Source: Blastocatellia bacterium (GTDB lineage: Bacteria > Acidobacteriota > Blastocatellia > Chloracidobacteriales > JADJPF01). From it: 64,000 bases of DNA. The first letter of the stretch is position 1, and each line of letters starts with the position of its first letter. The stretch is taken from assembly GCA_016713405.1 (NCBI GenBank), contig JADJPF010000020.1, forward strand, positions 617,851-681,850, given 5' to 3'. Of the stretch, positions 54,153 to 63,461 are shown one piece after another. A model generated the notes under the pieces. That model was given only the letters and a program-made list of their open reading frames with translations, was not told the DNA's origin and made no database searches. Made by a program: the position numbers and the translations under genes.

Positions 54153-54809
54153 ATGATATCACTACGAGATATAGATAAAGTTTATTCTCATGGCGTAAGT
54201 AAAACTTATGTACTTCGCAAAGTAGCCTTTTATGTTTCAGAAGGCGAGTTTATTTCAATAATGGAATATCTGGAGCAGGAAAATCACCTTGCTACATTTG
54301 TTAGAATGCATGATAGTTCTTGGACGGGTGAATATTATTTTTAGATCATCCAGTTCATAAATTAGGTAAGAGGGAAAGATCAGATTTACATAAAAAAATA
54401 TATTGGTTTTGTATTTCAAAGCTATCAATTACTTGATAATTTAACAGTTTATGAAAATTTAGAAGTACCTCTTTCTTATCGTGATATTAAAAGAAGTGAA
54501 CGAGATAGCATAGTTTGTGATGTTTTAGATCGCTTTCAAATGGTTGGAAAAAAAGACCTTTACCCTAATCAACTGTCTGGTGGACAACAACAATTAGTTG
54601 CTATTGCAAGGGCTGTTATTGCTAAACCAAAGCTGATTTTAGCCGATGAACCAACAGGAAATTTACACTCAGATCAGGGAAGAGAAATTATGGAAATGTT
54701 CCGCTTACTTAACCAAAGTGGTACAACTATAATCCAAGTTACCCATTCTGAGCAAAATGCTGGTTATGGTAATCGAGTTATTAGACTTAGGGATGGTTGG
54801 ATAGTTTAA
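54153..54809 (+). CDS. second MacB-type ABC ATPase (three frame breaks)
   Basis: Parts at 54153-54344 and 54540-54809 plus the sequence between them form a 219-residue ATPase if three single bases are restored between about 54265 and 54350. The start MISLRDIDKVYSHG and the reconstructed Walker A (GISGAGKSTLLHLLGMHD) fit, as do FVFQSYQLLDNLTVYENLEVP and signature LSGGQQQLVAIARAV (Leu in place of the usual Arg). Walker B is LILADEPTGNLH. The last residue of Walker B context is H where D is usual (NLD in most homologues), so it may be a diverged, perhaps decaying, copy of the upstream ATPase. It lies about 20 bases before the NtrC-type gene. Confidence 0.65.
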
Positions 54810-54830
54810 AAATTTTTTGAGGTTTAGTTA

Positions 54831-56191
54831 ATGAATTTTCCAAAGGTTTTAGTAGCTGATGATCAGCCACATATTTTAGAAGCTTTAAGACTGTTGCTAA
54901 AAAGCGAAGGGTTTCAAATAGAAACCGCTACATCTCCAGCAGCCGTTTTAAGTGCCATTAACGCAAGAGATTTTGATGCTCTATTAATGGATCTTAATTA
55001 TGCAAGAGACACTACATCAGGCCAAGAAGGACTAGATTTACTTTTCCGTCTACACGCAGTTGATAGCACTTTGCCTATAGTAGTAATGACAGCTTGGGGA
55101 AGCGTTGAACTTGCTGTTGAAGCAATGCGACGTGGAGCAAGAGATTTTGTACAAAAACCCTGGGAAAATGACCGTCTTATTAGTATTTTACGAAACCAAA
55201 TTGAACTAGGACAAGCACTTAGAAAAGGACAACGCTTAGAAGCAGAAAATCAGTTGCTTAGAAATGAGGGCCAAAATGTCCCAAAGTTGATTGCTGAATC
55301 TGCAACAATGAAGCCTATTTTACAAATAATTTCACGTGTCGGGCCATCGGATGCTAACGTGTTAATTACTGGTGAAAATGGAACTGGTAAAGGCTTAGTT
55401 GCACAGGCTTTACACGCGGTTTCTTCACGTTCGTCTAAGTCTTTAGTAACCGTTAATGCTGGTGGACTTTCAGAAGGAGTTTTTGAAAGTGAGTTGTTTG
55501 GTCATGTAAAAGGTGCTTTTACTGATGCTAAAAGTGAAAGAGTTGGACGATTTGAATTAGCTGATACAGGAACATTATTTTTAGATGAAATTGCTAATGT
55601 TCCACTAAATCTTCAAACTAAATTGCTAAGAGTTTTAGAAACAGGCGAATTTGAGCGCGTTGGATCTTCTCGTACTCGTAAAGCAGATGTAAGAATTATT
55701 TCTGCTACCAATGCTGATCTTAATGAAGAAGTTAATATAAACCGTTTTCGTCAAGACCTACTTTTTCGATTAAATACAATTGAAATACGCTTGCCACCCT
55801 TGCGTAACCGACGTGAAGATATACCATTACTTGCATCACATTTCTTACGCCAACATTCTCAACGTTACCGAAAAAAAATTATAGGTATTGATGATGCTGC
55901 TATGCAGGAATTGCTTAATCACCCTTGGCCCGGCAATGTACGCGAATTAGATCACTCATTAGAAAGAGCCGTGTTGATGGCTCAAGGAACTTCTATAAAA
56001 GCCGCAGATTTAGGTTTAAGAGTTGGACGCGAAACTGCCCTACGTTTAGAGGATATGAGTTTAGAAGATGTAGAATGCCATTAATTAAAAAAGCTCTAGC
56101 TCGCTATGAAGGTAATGTTAGTCGTGCCGCTGAAGCACTAGGATTAAGTAGAAGTGCGCTTTACCGACGACTGCAACGCTACCAACTATAA
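54831..56191 (+). CDS. NtrC-family sigma-54 response regulator (one frame break)
   Basis: Adding one base near 56076 joins the frames into a 453-residue protein. The receiver domain (about 1-125) has VADDQPH, phospho-Asp in LLMDLNYARD, VVMTAWGS and VQKPW. The AAA+ sigma-54 activator domain (about 150-385) has Walker A GENGTGKGL, the sigma-54-contact loop as GAFTDA instead of the usual GAFTGA, and Walker B TLFLDEIAN. The C-terminal Fis-type HTH is NVSRAAEALGLSRSALYRRL. It should activate RpoN-dependent promoters, possibly those at 4992 and 52016. The sensor kinase at 57.7 kb is a plausible partner. GAFTDA occurs in some active homologues, so this is a variant rather than proof of inactivity. 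Confidence 0.85.
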
Positions 56192-56233
56192 ATTTCAAAG
56201 TGCGGGCATCCTGCCCGCATTCCTTTGAAATTT
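56190..56233. terminator. strong compound hairpin terminator
   Basis: AAATTTCAAA ... TTTGAAATTT surround an inner GC-rich stem TGCGGGCA-tcc-TGCCCGCA. It starts at the stop codon of the NtrC gene and reaches the stop of the convergent zinc-finger gene, so it serves both. Confidence 0.85.
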
Positions 56234-57578
56234 AATTATTTATTTCCATATCGCTATAAAAAACGCCTATAGGCACACTTTCGCCTTCTGACTCGGCTGT
56301 AACATCAGTTAATTTTAGATTAGCTTTTCCTGCTCCAAAAGCCTCAATGTTTATTGAAAAAGTGTTATGTTGATCATTTGGTTCAGGATGTCCAAATGTA
56401 GAAATCCCAATACTTGCAACAGTTATTTGCTTATCAACTTCATGAGGAAATAACACAGAAGCATTATTGCCAACAGATCGTTTAACTTTAATTACTTGTG
56501 GATTAAACTGTAAGTTAAACTTTAAACTAACAGATTGTTGAGTATTAACAGAAATTCTTATCTCTCCACTTTGACCAACTCTTAAATTTGGATTAAGAGG
56601 AGTTACTACAACTTTTATAGGTGAACGTGTTGTTGTGTTTGTTGGATTTTCGACTTTTGAACTAACTTTTCCTGTTGCATTAGAAGCCAGTTCTGTAACT
56701 GATTTGTTACCTAAACTAGTAGTATTATTAGTTGTTGGATAAGGGGTAAAAATTATTTCTCCTGTTGTTGGTTCGTTTTTATCACAGACACCATTTTTGT
56801 TGTCATCTAAGCAATTTGGATCTTTAGTTTTTGTGTTGGATGTGATTTTGTTATTGTCTAAAAAGCTGTTAACAAAAGGTTTTTTTGACTTTTTAGTACT
56901 AGATGAGGCCATAAGACTATTTTGTTTTGTTTTTTTTGAGGGCTTATGGTTTGCAGTTAGAGTTAAGTTTTGATTTTTGCTAATAGCAAAACGGCTAGTT
57001 TTATCAATGGTAAGGCGTGTTTCAGCCGTCTTTGGTGAAAGGGCAATATAATAAACTTTCTCTTGGTTGGGAAAGGCTGTATTACTAGATAGAGTAATTT
57101 TGCTAGTATCTGTGGAAAATCCAAGCCCAAAACCTCCATAGAAAATTAAGGAAGCAACACTAGTAAGCCAAATAAAAGTTGCTACTCTAACGCCTTTATC
57201 CCAGTAGGGGCCTTTATGCGCTTGACCAATATCATTAATAATTGCAATCATAAAAACTTTAGGACTACTAGCAAAATCCCGTAAGCTAGTTTCTACTTCA
57301 TCAAAGCAATTAGTAATAAGTGGTTTTTGATTTAACAGAGTAAATTCAATAGGTTTAGTTAAAGAAATAGGGTTTGAAATTAGCAATTTAAGTTCTTGCC
57401 ATTGAGGAGAATCCAAATTAGAAACCCTTTCTTTACTTGGAAAAGTAGAAAGTAACTTTTGGCAATCCTTACGGCAAAATTCGCAGGTGTATAGATGGGC
57501 AAAGAGATCTTTACCAATGTTACTAGTTATTTCTTCCAAATAATCTTGGAAGTCGGAGATCACTGTTTCGCAGCGCAT
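56232..57578 (-). CDS. zinc-finger (anti-sigma-like) membrane protein with cohesin-like domain
   Basis: The 448-residue protein begins with a zf-HC2-type motif (HLYTCEFCRKDCQKLL, about 28-43), as in anti-sigma factors. A membrane segment lies at about 127-150 (VATFIWLTSVASLIFYGGFGLGF). A long Ser/Thr/Lys/Asn-rich linker includes a calcium-type EF-hand or dockerin-like DPNCLDDNKNGVCDKNEP stretch. The C-terminal beta domain (about 320-448: VVVTPLNPNLRVGQSGEIRISV, FNLQFNPQVIKVKRSVGN) resembles cohesins. This combination suggests a transmembrane regulator with an extracytoplasmic binding domain. No sigma factor gene is adjacent. It lies inverted between the NtrC regulator and the sensor kinase and may be a late insertion into a former operon. 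Confidence 0.7.
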   Translation of the reverse strand: MRCETVISDFQDYLEEITSNIGKDLFAHLYTCEFCRKDCQKLLSTFPSKERVSNLDSPQWQELKLLISNPISLTKPIEFTLLNQKPLITNCFDEVETSLRDFASSPKVFMIAIINDIGQAHKGPYWDKGVRVATFIWLTSVASLIFYGGFGLGFSTDTSKITLSSNTAFPNQEKVYYIALSPKTAETRLTIDKTSRFAISKNQNLTLTANHKPSKKTKQNSLMASSSTKKSKKPFVNSFLDNNKITSNTKTKDPNCLDDNKNGVCDKNEPTTGEIIFTPYPTTNNTTSLGNKSVTELASNATGKVSSKVENPTNTTTRSPIKVVVTPLNPNLRVGQSGEIRISVNTQQSVSLKFNLQFNPQVIKVKRSVGNNASVLFPHEVDKQITVASIGISTFGHPEPNDQHNTFSINIEAFGAGKANLKLTDVTAESEGESVPIGVFYSDMEINN

Positions 57579-57707
57579 AGTTGCTCCTCAAAATTAGTAA
57601 ATGGCTTAATATTTTCGTTTTAGAGATTGGTTCAGACTGGTCTAACATTAAACTTCAGATAAGCAAAAGAAGTTGCAAATTTTTCTCTTTTTTACGGAAC
57701 TTTTTTC

Positions 57708-59087
57708 ATGTCAGAACTAGAAAAAAACTTTACTCAAGAAACATTAGAAAAAAGAGTCTTAACCTACCAAAACCGTATCTTACTTTTTAGTTTGCTTACG
57801 GGTTTTCCCGCAGTAGTTGTATCAATTGTCTTGCTTTGGAATAACAACTATAGCCCAAAAGTTATTTGGACATTAATTTTAATTATTCTGAGCTTTTGGT
57901 TAGGCTTTTCTTTTTCTATTGCCAGAAAAATTGTTTTTAATTTACAAACAGTTACTAATTTACTTGCTGCTCTACGTGAGGGAGATTATTCAATTCGCGC
58001 TCGTAGTATTGGACGAGGTGACGTACTAGGAGAAGTAATGCTAGAAGTAAATGCTATGGCAGAAACCTTACGTGAGCAGCGACTAGGAGCATTAGAAGCA
58101 AATGCCCTACTACGTAAAGTTATGGTAGAAATTGATGTAGCAATATTTACTTTTGATAGTGAACAGAGGCTGCAATTAGTCAACCGTGCAGGAGAAAAAC
58201 TTTTATCTCAGCCAATGGAAAGAGTTTTAGGACGAACAGCTAAAGAATTAGGTTTAGCAGAATGTTTACAAGGAGAAAGTAATACTACAGTTACTCGAAC
58301 ATTTCCTGGTGGACGTGCTGGACGGTGGGAAATTAGACGTGGAATTTTTCGGGAAAAAGGCATGGCTAACCAACTACTAGTTTTAACTGACCTTAGCCGC
58401 GCACTACGTGAAGAAGAACGCCAAGCTTGGCAACGCTTAGTTAGGGTGTTGGGGCATGAGTTAAATAACTCTTTAGCTCCAATTAAATCTATTGCTGGAA
58501 GTTTAGAAAATATGCTGACTCGTAAGCCCCCTGATTGGCAAGAAGATATAAAACATGGTCTTTCTGTTATTGCTGCTCTCGCCGAAGCCTTAAACCGGTT
58601 TATGGGTTCTTATGCACGGTTAGCTAGGCTTCCACAACCAAGATTTCATAGTCTTGATGTAGCTGAATGGATTAAGCGTGTTGTTAGGTTAGAAACACGA
58701 ATGGAAATAAAATTATCCCCAGGCCCAGATTTAATTATTGAAGCAGATGGAGATCAGTTAGATCAATTACTAATAAATTTACTACGTAATGCTGTAGATG
58801 CTGCTTTAGAAACTAGTGGTGGAGTTAGCCTTAGTTGGCAAGTAGAAAATAATTATCTTGAAATCTGCATAGAAGACGAGGGTTTAGGTTTAGCAAATAC
58901 CTCTAATTTATTTGTTCCATTTTTTACTACTAAGCCGCAAGGCTCTGGAATTGGGCTTGTTTTATCCCGCCAAATTGCAGAAGCGCATGGAGGAACACTT
59001 TCTTTGCAAAATCGACCAAATGATAAGGGATGTGAAGCAAGGTTAAGAATTCCAATGGCTTCAGATGTAAGTAACTCTATAATATGA
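57708..59087 (+). CDS. NtrY-like sensor histidine kinase
   Basis: The 459-residue kinase has two membrane helices (about 23-72), a HAMP domain (about 75-125, TNLLAALREGDYSIRARS), a PAS domain (about 130-235, TFDSEQRLQLVNRAGEKLL) and a kinase core. The phospho-His is in VRVLGHELNNSLAPIKS. The N box is LINLLRNAVDAAL, the G1 box is EDEGLGLAN and the G2 box is GSGIGLVLSRQIAEAHGG. No long sensory periplasmic domain is present, so sensing may be cytoplasmic via PAS. It is the likely partner of the NtrC-type regulator at 54.8 kb, although an inverted gene separates them. The stop TGA overlaps the next start (ATGA), implying coupling to the WD40 gene. Confidence 0.9.
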   Translation: MSELEKNFTQETLEKRVLTYQNRILLFSLLTGFPAVVVSIVLLWNNNYSPKVIWTLILIILSFWLGFSFSIARKIVFNLQTVTNLLAALREGDYSIRARSIGRGDVLGEVMLEVNAMAETLREQRLGALEANALLRKVMVEIDVAIFTFDSEQRLQLVNRAGEKLLSQPMERVLGRTAKELGLAECLQGESNTTVTRTFPGGRAGRWEIRRGIFREKGMANQLLVLTDLSRALREEERQAWQRLVRVLGHELNNSLAPIKSIAGSLENMLTRKPPDWQEDIKHGLSVIAALAEALNRFMGSYARLARLPQPRFHSLDVAEWIKRVVRLETRMEIKLSPGPDLIIEADGDQLDQLLINLLRNAVDAALETSGGVSLSWQVENNYLEICIEDEGLGLANTSNLFVPFFTTKPQGSGIGLVLSRQIAEAHGGTLSLQNRPNDKGCEARLRIPMASDVSNSII

Positions 59088-60037
59088 TATTTAGTAATTG
59101 TATGAAATTAGAATTAGTAGCAGAATCAATAGAAATAGGTAGACAAACGCTTTTAATTCGAGATCTTGCATTTAGTCCTGATGGTAAGTTGCTGGCTAGT
59201 GCTGGGACGGATTCAATAATTAGATTTTGGGATGTTGCCACACAAAAAGAAGTAGGGCAAATTCTATGGGAAAAATTAGTTCCATATGGCTACTCTACTG
59301 TTGAATCAGTTGCATTTAGCCCTGATGGTAAATTATTTGCTGCCTGTGGCGGTATTGGCAGTCTAGCCCTTTTTTACACCTCTAACTTTCAATTAATTAC
59401 AGAATTTCCTTTGCAAAAACGGACAAAACTTATTGAATCAAATGTTGCATTTAGTCCTTGTGGAAGATATCTTGCTGTAGTTGGCTGGAATAACGTTTTG
59501 CGTCTAATTTCTATAGAAGAACAAAAGGTAGTTCAACAATTAAATCTTCAAGGCTGGCTACATTCAATAGCTTTTCATCCTACAAAAAAATTATTAGCTG
59601 TTGGTGGTTCTAATTTTGTGCGATTGTTTGATTTTGAAACTAATCAAAGCTTTAATAATTTGCCAAAGAAAATAGCTCTTGATACTGAAAAGTTAGGTGG
59701 TAGCGATCTAGGTTTTAGTAATAATGGAAAATGGCTAGCTATAGCTTGTAGTGATGATAGCGTAAGAATTTACCAAGCCAACAAAAAGGAACCTCAGTTT
59801 ATTTGTCGTAATCATCGTGGTGGATCTACTGCTGTGGCCTGGCATCCCAAAAATGACTTATTTATTAGTGGTGATGGAAGTAAGTTTATTTATCTTTGGA
59901 ATGGTGAAAGCGCAGAATTACTTACATCTATTGCTGGTCATCAAAAAAAAGTTTCTTGTCTAAAATGGCGTTTAGACGGTGAGGTGTTTGCTTCAGCAAG
60001 TTGGGATAGATCCATTAAATTTTGGCAAATAGTTTAG
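59084..60037 (+). CDS. WD40-repeat protein
   Basis: The 317-residue protein is built almost entirely of WD40 repeats (about six). Examples are LAFSPDGKLLASAGTDSIIRFWDV, VAFSPDGKLFAACGG, AFHPTKKLLAVGGSNFVRLFDF and LKWRLDGEVFASASWDRSIKFWQI. It has no signal peptide, so it is cytoplasmic. The start ATG at 59084 overlaps the kinase stop by four bases (ATGA), and an internal Met at 59102 is an alternative. Translational coupling suggests that it works with the kinase, perhaps as an adaptor, which is inference. Confidence 0.85.
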   Translation: MIFSNCMKLELVAESIEIGRQTLLIRDLAFSPDGKLLASAGTDSIIRFWDVATQKEVGQILWEKLVPYGYSTVESVAFSPDGKLFAACGGIGSLALFYTSNFQLITEFPLQKRTKLIESNVAFSPCGRYLAVVGWNNVLRLISIEEQKVVQQLNLQGWLHSIAFHPTKKLLAVGGSNFVRLFDFETNQSFNNLPKKIALDTEKLGGSDLGFSNNGKWLAIACSDDSVRIYQANKKEPQFICRNHRGGSTAVAWHPKNDLFISGDGSKFIYLWNGESAELLTSIAGHQKKVSCLKWRLDGEVFASASWDRSIKFWQIV

Positions 60038-60098
60038 TTATACTTTACAACTTTAAACTAGCTTTAATTAAACTAGCTTTAATAAAGGTAAGAAAATA

Positions 60099-60581
60099 AT
60101 GGAAAAAATAATATTAGGGGCAGGATGTTTTTGGGGTGTTGAAGACTTGTTTAAGCAAGTTTGCGGAGTTATTTCAACCTGTGTTGGCTATTCAGGAGGA
60201 TTTTTAGAAAATCCAAGCTATGAAGATGTATGCTACAAAAATACTGGACATACAGAAGTTATTGAAATTGAATATGATACAGCACAAATTAATCTTCAAG
60301 AAATATTGAATTTATTTTGGGATAATCATAACCCTACTTATAAAACTAAACCTCAATATAAATCTGTGATTTTTTATTTTACTCCTGAGCAAAAAAATTT
60401 AGCTGAGAACTTAAAAGAGCAATTAATTAAAAGTCAAAAATACAATAGTGAGATTAGAACAGATATTTTGCCTGCGCAAACCTTTTATAAAGCTGAAGAA
60501 TACCATCAAAAATATTATGAAAAGCAAAAAATTAAGCTTGAGAAATATTTATCAATTTGCAAAGTTGATTTAACAGATTGA
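60099..60581 (+). CDS. msrA: peptide methionine (S)-S-oxide reductase MsrA
   Basis: The 160-residue protein has the MsrA catalytic motif GAGCFWGVEDLF (the first Cys is the sulfenic acid nucleophile) with downstream GYSGGFLENPSYEDVCYKNTGHTE and YHQKYYEKQK. It repairs oxidised Met residues. The length is normal. It ends on a TGA stop. Upstream a tandem direct repeat (ACTAGCTTTAAT twice) lies just before AAGGTAAG and ATG. Confidence 0.93.
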   Translation: MEKIILGAGCFWGVEDLFKQVCGVISTCVGYSGGFLENPSYEDVCYKNTGHTEVIEIEYDTAQINLQEILNLFWDNHNPTYKTKPQYKSVIFYFTPEQKNLAENLKEQLIKSQKYNSEIRTDILPAQTFYKAEEYHQKYYEKQKIKLEKYLSICKVDLTD

Positions 60582-60586
60582 GAGCT

Positions 60587-60615
60587 AAAAAGCTTAGTTA
60601 GCTAGCTTTTTTTTT
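60587..60615 (+). terminator. rho-independent terminator after msrA
   Basis: AAAAAGCT and AGCTTTTT form an 8-bp stem, followed by nine Ts. It lies directly after the msrA stop. Confidence 0.75.
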
Positions 60616-60668
60616 AAGAATAACAATAATCAACCATTAGCTAAATTTAATTTAGGTAGTTTAGTTTT

Positions 60669-61870
60669 ATGGTCGTCTCACGGACGAAATTATGGTGGAC
60701 ATTTCTTTGGTTAGGCTGTATTGGTTTTGGTGGTGGAATAGCTGTTTTAGCTCAAATTTATGTCCTCATAGTCCAAAAAGAGGTTGGTTAAAAGAAGCAG
60801 AATATTGGGAGGCTGCTGCCTTTGGTCAAAGTCTACCTGGCTCATATGCTGTTAATGCTGTTAGCTATATTGGTTTAAGACTTCAAGGTACAATAGGAGC
60901 AATTATAGCTGTTGTAGCTTTTTTACTACCTTCTTTTTTTATGATGATTGGTCTAACGCTTCTTTATCGTGAACTACAATCCAGACAAATAACAAATCTA
61001 GTAACCCTTTTTATGTCAATGAATGCTGCTGTTGTAGGCATTGTTTTAGCTGTCAGCATCAAACTTGGACGTAATGGAGTTAAAAATTATACTCAAGCAA
61101 TAATGGCTGTTGCAGCTTGTCTTATTCTGCTGCTTAAATTCTTAATGTAGTTGAGGTAATTTTAGCTGCGGGTATTATTGGAATTTTTCTAAATTCATTA
61201 AAACATTCTAATGAGGCTGTAATACAAACCGATGCTAGCACAAAGTCTAAAACAGATACTAGCTCTATACCTTCAACACGACCTGAAAAACTGTTATTGT
61301 TAATTCCACTACTTTTACTACTTACACCTATCTTACCATTATTAGGAAAAGTTATCTTTTTTATTTCTACGAATTGGAGCAGTAACTTTTGGTGGTGGGT
61401 TTGTGATGATCCCACTAATTGAGCAGGAAGTAGTTAAAAACGCTCATTGGCTTACACATCAGCAATTTGTTGATGGTATGGCTAGGACAAATGACCCTTA
61501 GGCCAGTTTTAATCACAGCTACTTTTGTTGGCTATTATGTAGCAGGTTTTTTAGGTGCAATAATATCTACTATTGCCGTATTTCTCCCATCGTTACTTAT
61601 TACTATTATCATAGGTCATCCTTTAGAACGTTTTCGCACTAATCCACAAGTCCAAGCTTTTCTATCAAGCTGTTACTCCTACTGTTGTAGGAATGATAGA
61701 GCCTTATTGTTAATATTACCCAAGCAGGCGTTACTTCTAAAATAGGCATTTTAATTGCAGCTACAGGTTGTTTAGTTTTGCTTAAATGGCGCGTTAGCCC
61801 TGCTTTAGTGATGTTGGGAGCCATAATATTAGGTATCGCCTTAAGATATTTTCAAATAAGTTTAATTTAA
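60669..61870 (+). CDS. chrA: chromate transporter ChrA family (several frame breaks)
   Basis: The gene is split by at least four frame changes. Reassembled by eye it begins at ATG 60669 (MVVSRTKLWWTFLWLGCIGFGGGIAVLAQ), continues RGWLKEAEYWEAAAFGQSLPGSYAVN and ends in GIALRYFQISLI. The two halves show the duplicated CHR domain: GFGGG near the start of each half (the second is AVTFGGGFVMIPLIEQEVV), with further homologous stretches HWLTHQQFVDGM and GQSLPG. This is a two-domain long-type chromate ion transporter of about 400 residues. Homologues export chromate or act in sulfate/chromate exchange. The frame breaks are frequent here and I consider them sequence error, but a pseudogene cannot be excluded. 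Confidence 0.6.
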
Positions 61871-61958
61871 TTAACTATTAGCAATGTTTTGATTTAATCA
61901 AAAACTAAATATATAATCTCTGCTCACCGCAGTTTTCTTGATTTTTATGGAGCAAAAA

Positions 61959-63376
61959 ATGAAGTATTCAGATGTAGAAAATTATATTCAGGTCAATTTG
62001 TCCCTGTTAACCTAGACCTCTTGGATGCATATAATCCCCGCTAATGGTAGTGTTATATCTAAAGTCCCGCTTTCAGGTATGGAACAAGTTGACGCGGCTG
62101 TAAAGGCTGCAAAAGAAGCCTTGCCTGCTTGGTCAAGTCTGCCTGTTAAAGAGCGTGTCCAAGTTCTTTATCGCTATAGAATGCTTTTAGAAAAAAATAT
62201 TGAAGAACTTTACACATCTTATAACTGAAGAAAAATGGGAAAAATTTATAGTGAAGCAAAAGCTGAAGTCTTAAAGTCTATGGAATTAACAGAATTTGCT
62301 TGCTCAATGCCCTCAAATTGTCGCTGGCGAAGTAATGAAGTTAGCCGAGGCGTAGAATGTCTATAGAAAATACCTGTTGTTGGAATTGTAGCTTCTATAA
62401 CTCCTTTTAACTTTCCAAATATAAAGGCTTAATTGACTATACCTAATGCTCTTGCTTTAGGCAATTGTATGATATTAAGCCTTCTGAATTAGTTCCTTTA
62501 AGCAGCGGGACGTATTGCAGAACTGCTAAAAGAAGCTGGGCTGCCTGATGGAGTGCTTAATATTGTTCATGGTAGTAAAGATAACAGTAGATGCAATTTG
62601 TGACCACCCTGACATAGAAGCAATTAGCTTTGGGTTCAACTAGTAGCAAAAATAGTTTACCGACGTGGTTTAGCTAACTTAAAGAGTATTAGCTTTGGGT
62701 GGTGCAAAAATCACTTAATTGTAATGCCTGATGCTGATTTAGAAATGAGTGCAAGCAATATTGTTTGCCTCAATGTCTGGCTGCAGGGCAGCGTTAGATG
62801 GCTGCATCGGTAATGATGGCTGTAGGTAAAGTAGATCACATCATTGACCGAATGGTTAGCTTTGTAAAAACTTGCGCTAAAGAAAGACATTGGCCCAGTA
62901 ATTTCCAAGGAAGCCAAAGCACGAATTGAAGGCTATATCACAGAAGCGAGCAGCAAGGAGCAAAAGTTTTAGTTGATGGACGCGGCACAGTTGTGCAGGT
63001 CAAGAAGATGGTTTTATGTTGGCCAACTTTAATTGATTATGTAAAACCTTCTATGCGAATTGCTCAAGAAGAAATTTTGGCCCCGTTTTAGTAATTGTTC
63101 GCGCATGAACGTTGACGAAGCATAAAAGTGGAAAATAGTTCACCAATTTGTCACGCTGCATCAGTCTTACTGAAAGGAGGAACTGCCCGCTTTGTGTTGA
63201 GCATTTACCGAAAGTGACGGTATGGTAGGAATAAACGTCGGTACCTGTTCCACGAGAGCCTTTTCTTTTGGTGGTTGGAATGAATCACAAATTTGAGTAG
63301 GTGATATTACTGGACAGGGTTCTATTGAATTTTGGACTAAATCCCAAGAAAATTACCACCAAATGGAATATTGAGG
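61959..63376 (+). CDS. MmsA-like (methylmalonate-semialdehyde) aldehyde dehydrogenase, many frame breaks
   Basis: The region from ATG 61959 (MKYSDVENYI) to about 63376 matches an aldehyde dehydrogenase in all frames, with a break roughly every 50-100 bases. Recognisable segments are NGSVISKVPLSGMEQVDAAV, PVVGIVASITPFNFPNI, GRIAELLKEAGLPDGVLNIVHGSK, LALGGAKNHLIVMPDADLE, a catalytic-Cys region (SMSGCAGQR), IAQEEIFGPVLVIVRMNVDEA and a C-terminus TKSQ-KITTKW that matches MmsA. MmsA uses NAD and CoA to convert malonate or methylmalonate semialdehyde to an acyl-CoA. Exact limits are uncertain. A true pseudogene is possible, but the density of errors matches the low quality of this window end. Confidence 0.55.
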
Positions 63377-63432
63377 TTGGTACCAAACTGGATGTCTTAA
63401 GATTTTTAAGTTAAATTGTTAAAGGGTTTGCC

Positions 63433-63461
63433 AATGTTAAGTTGCCCAACCTTAACATTTT
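63433..63461 (+). terminator. hairpin after the MmsA-like gene
   Basis: AATGTTAAG-ttgcccaac-CTTAACATT is a perfect 9-bp stem with an internal GTTG/CAAC extension and a T-run after it. It overlaps the start of the next gene. Confidence 0.6.

Noticed and set aside
60669..63376. Chromate transporter and MmsA-like genes as true pseudogenes
   Set aside because: Break density climbs with position toward the edge and spans several unrelated genes in a row, which fits poor read quality. I keep pseudogene only as a secondary possibility.
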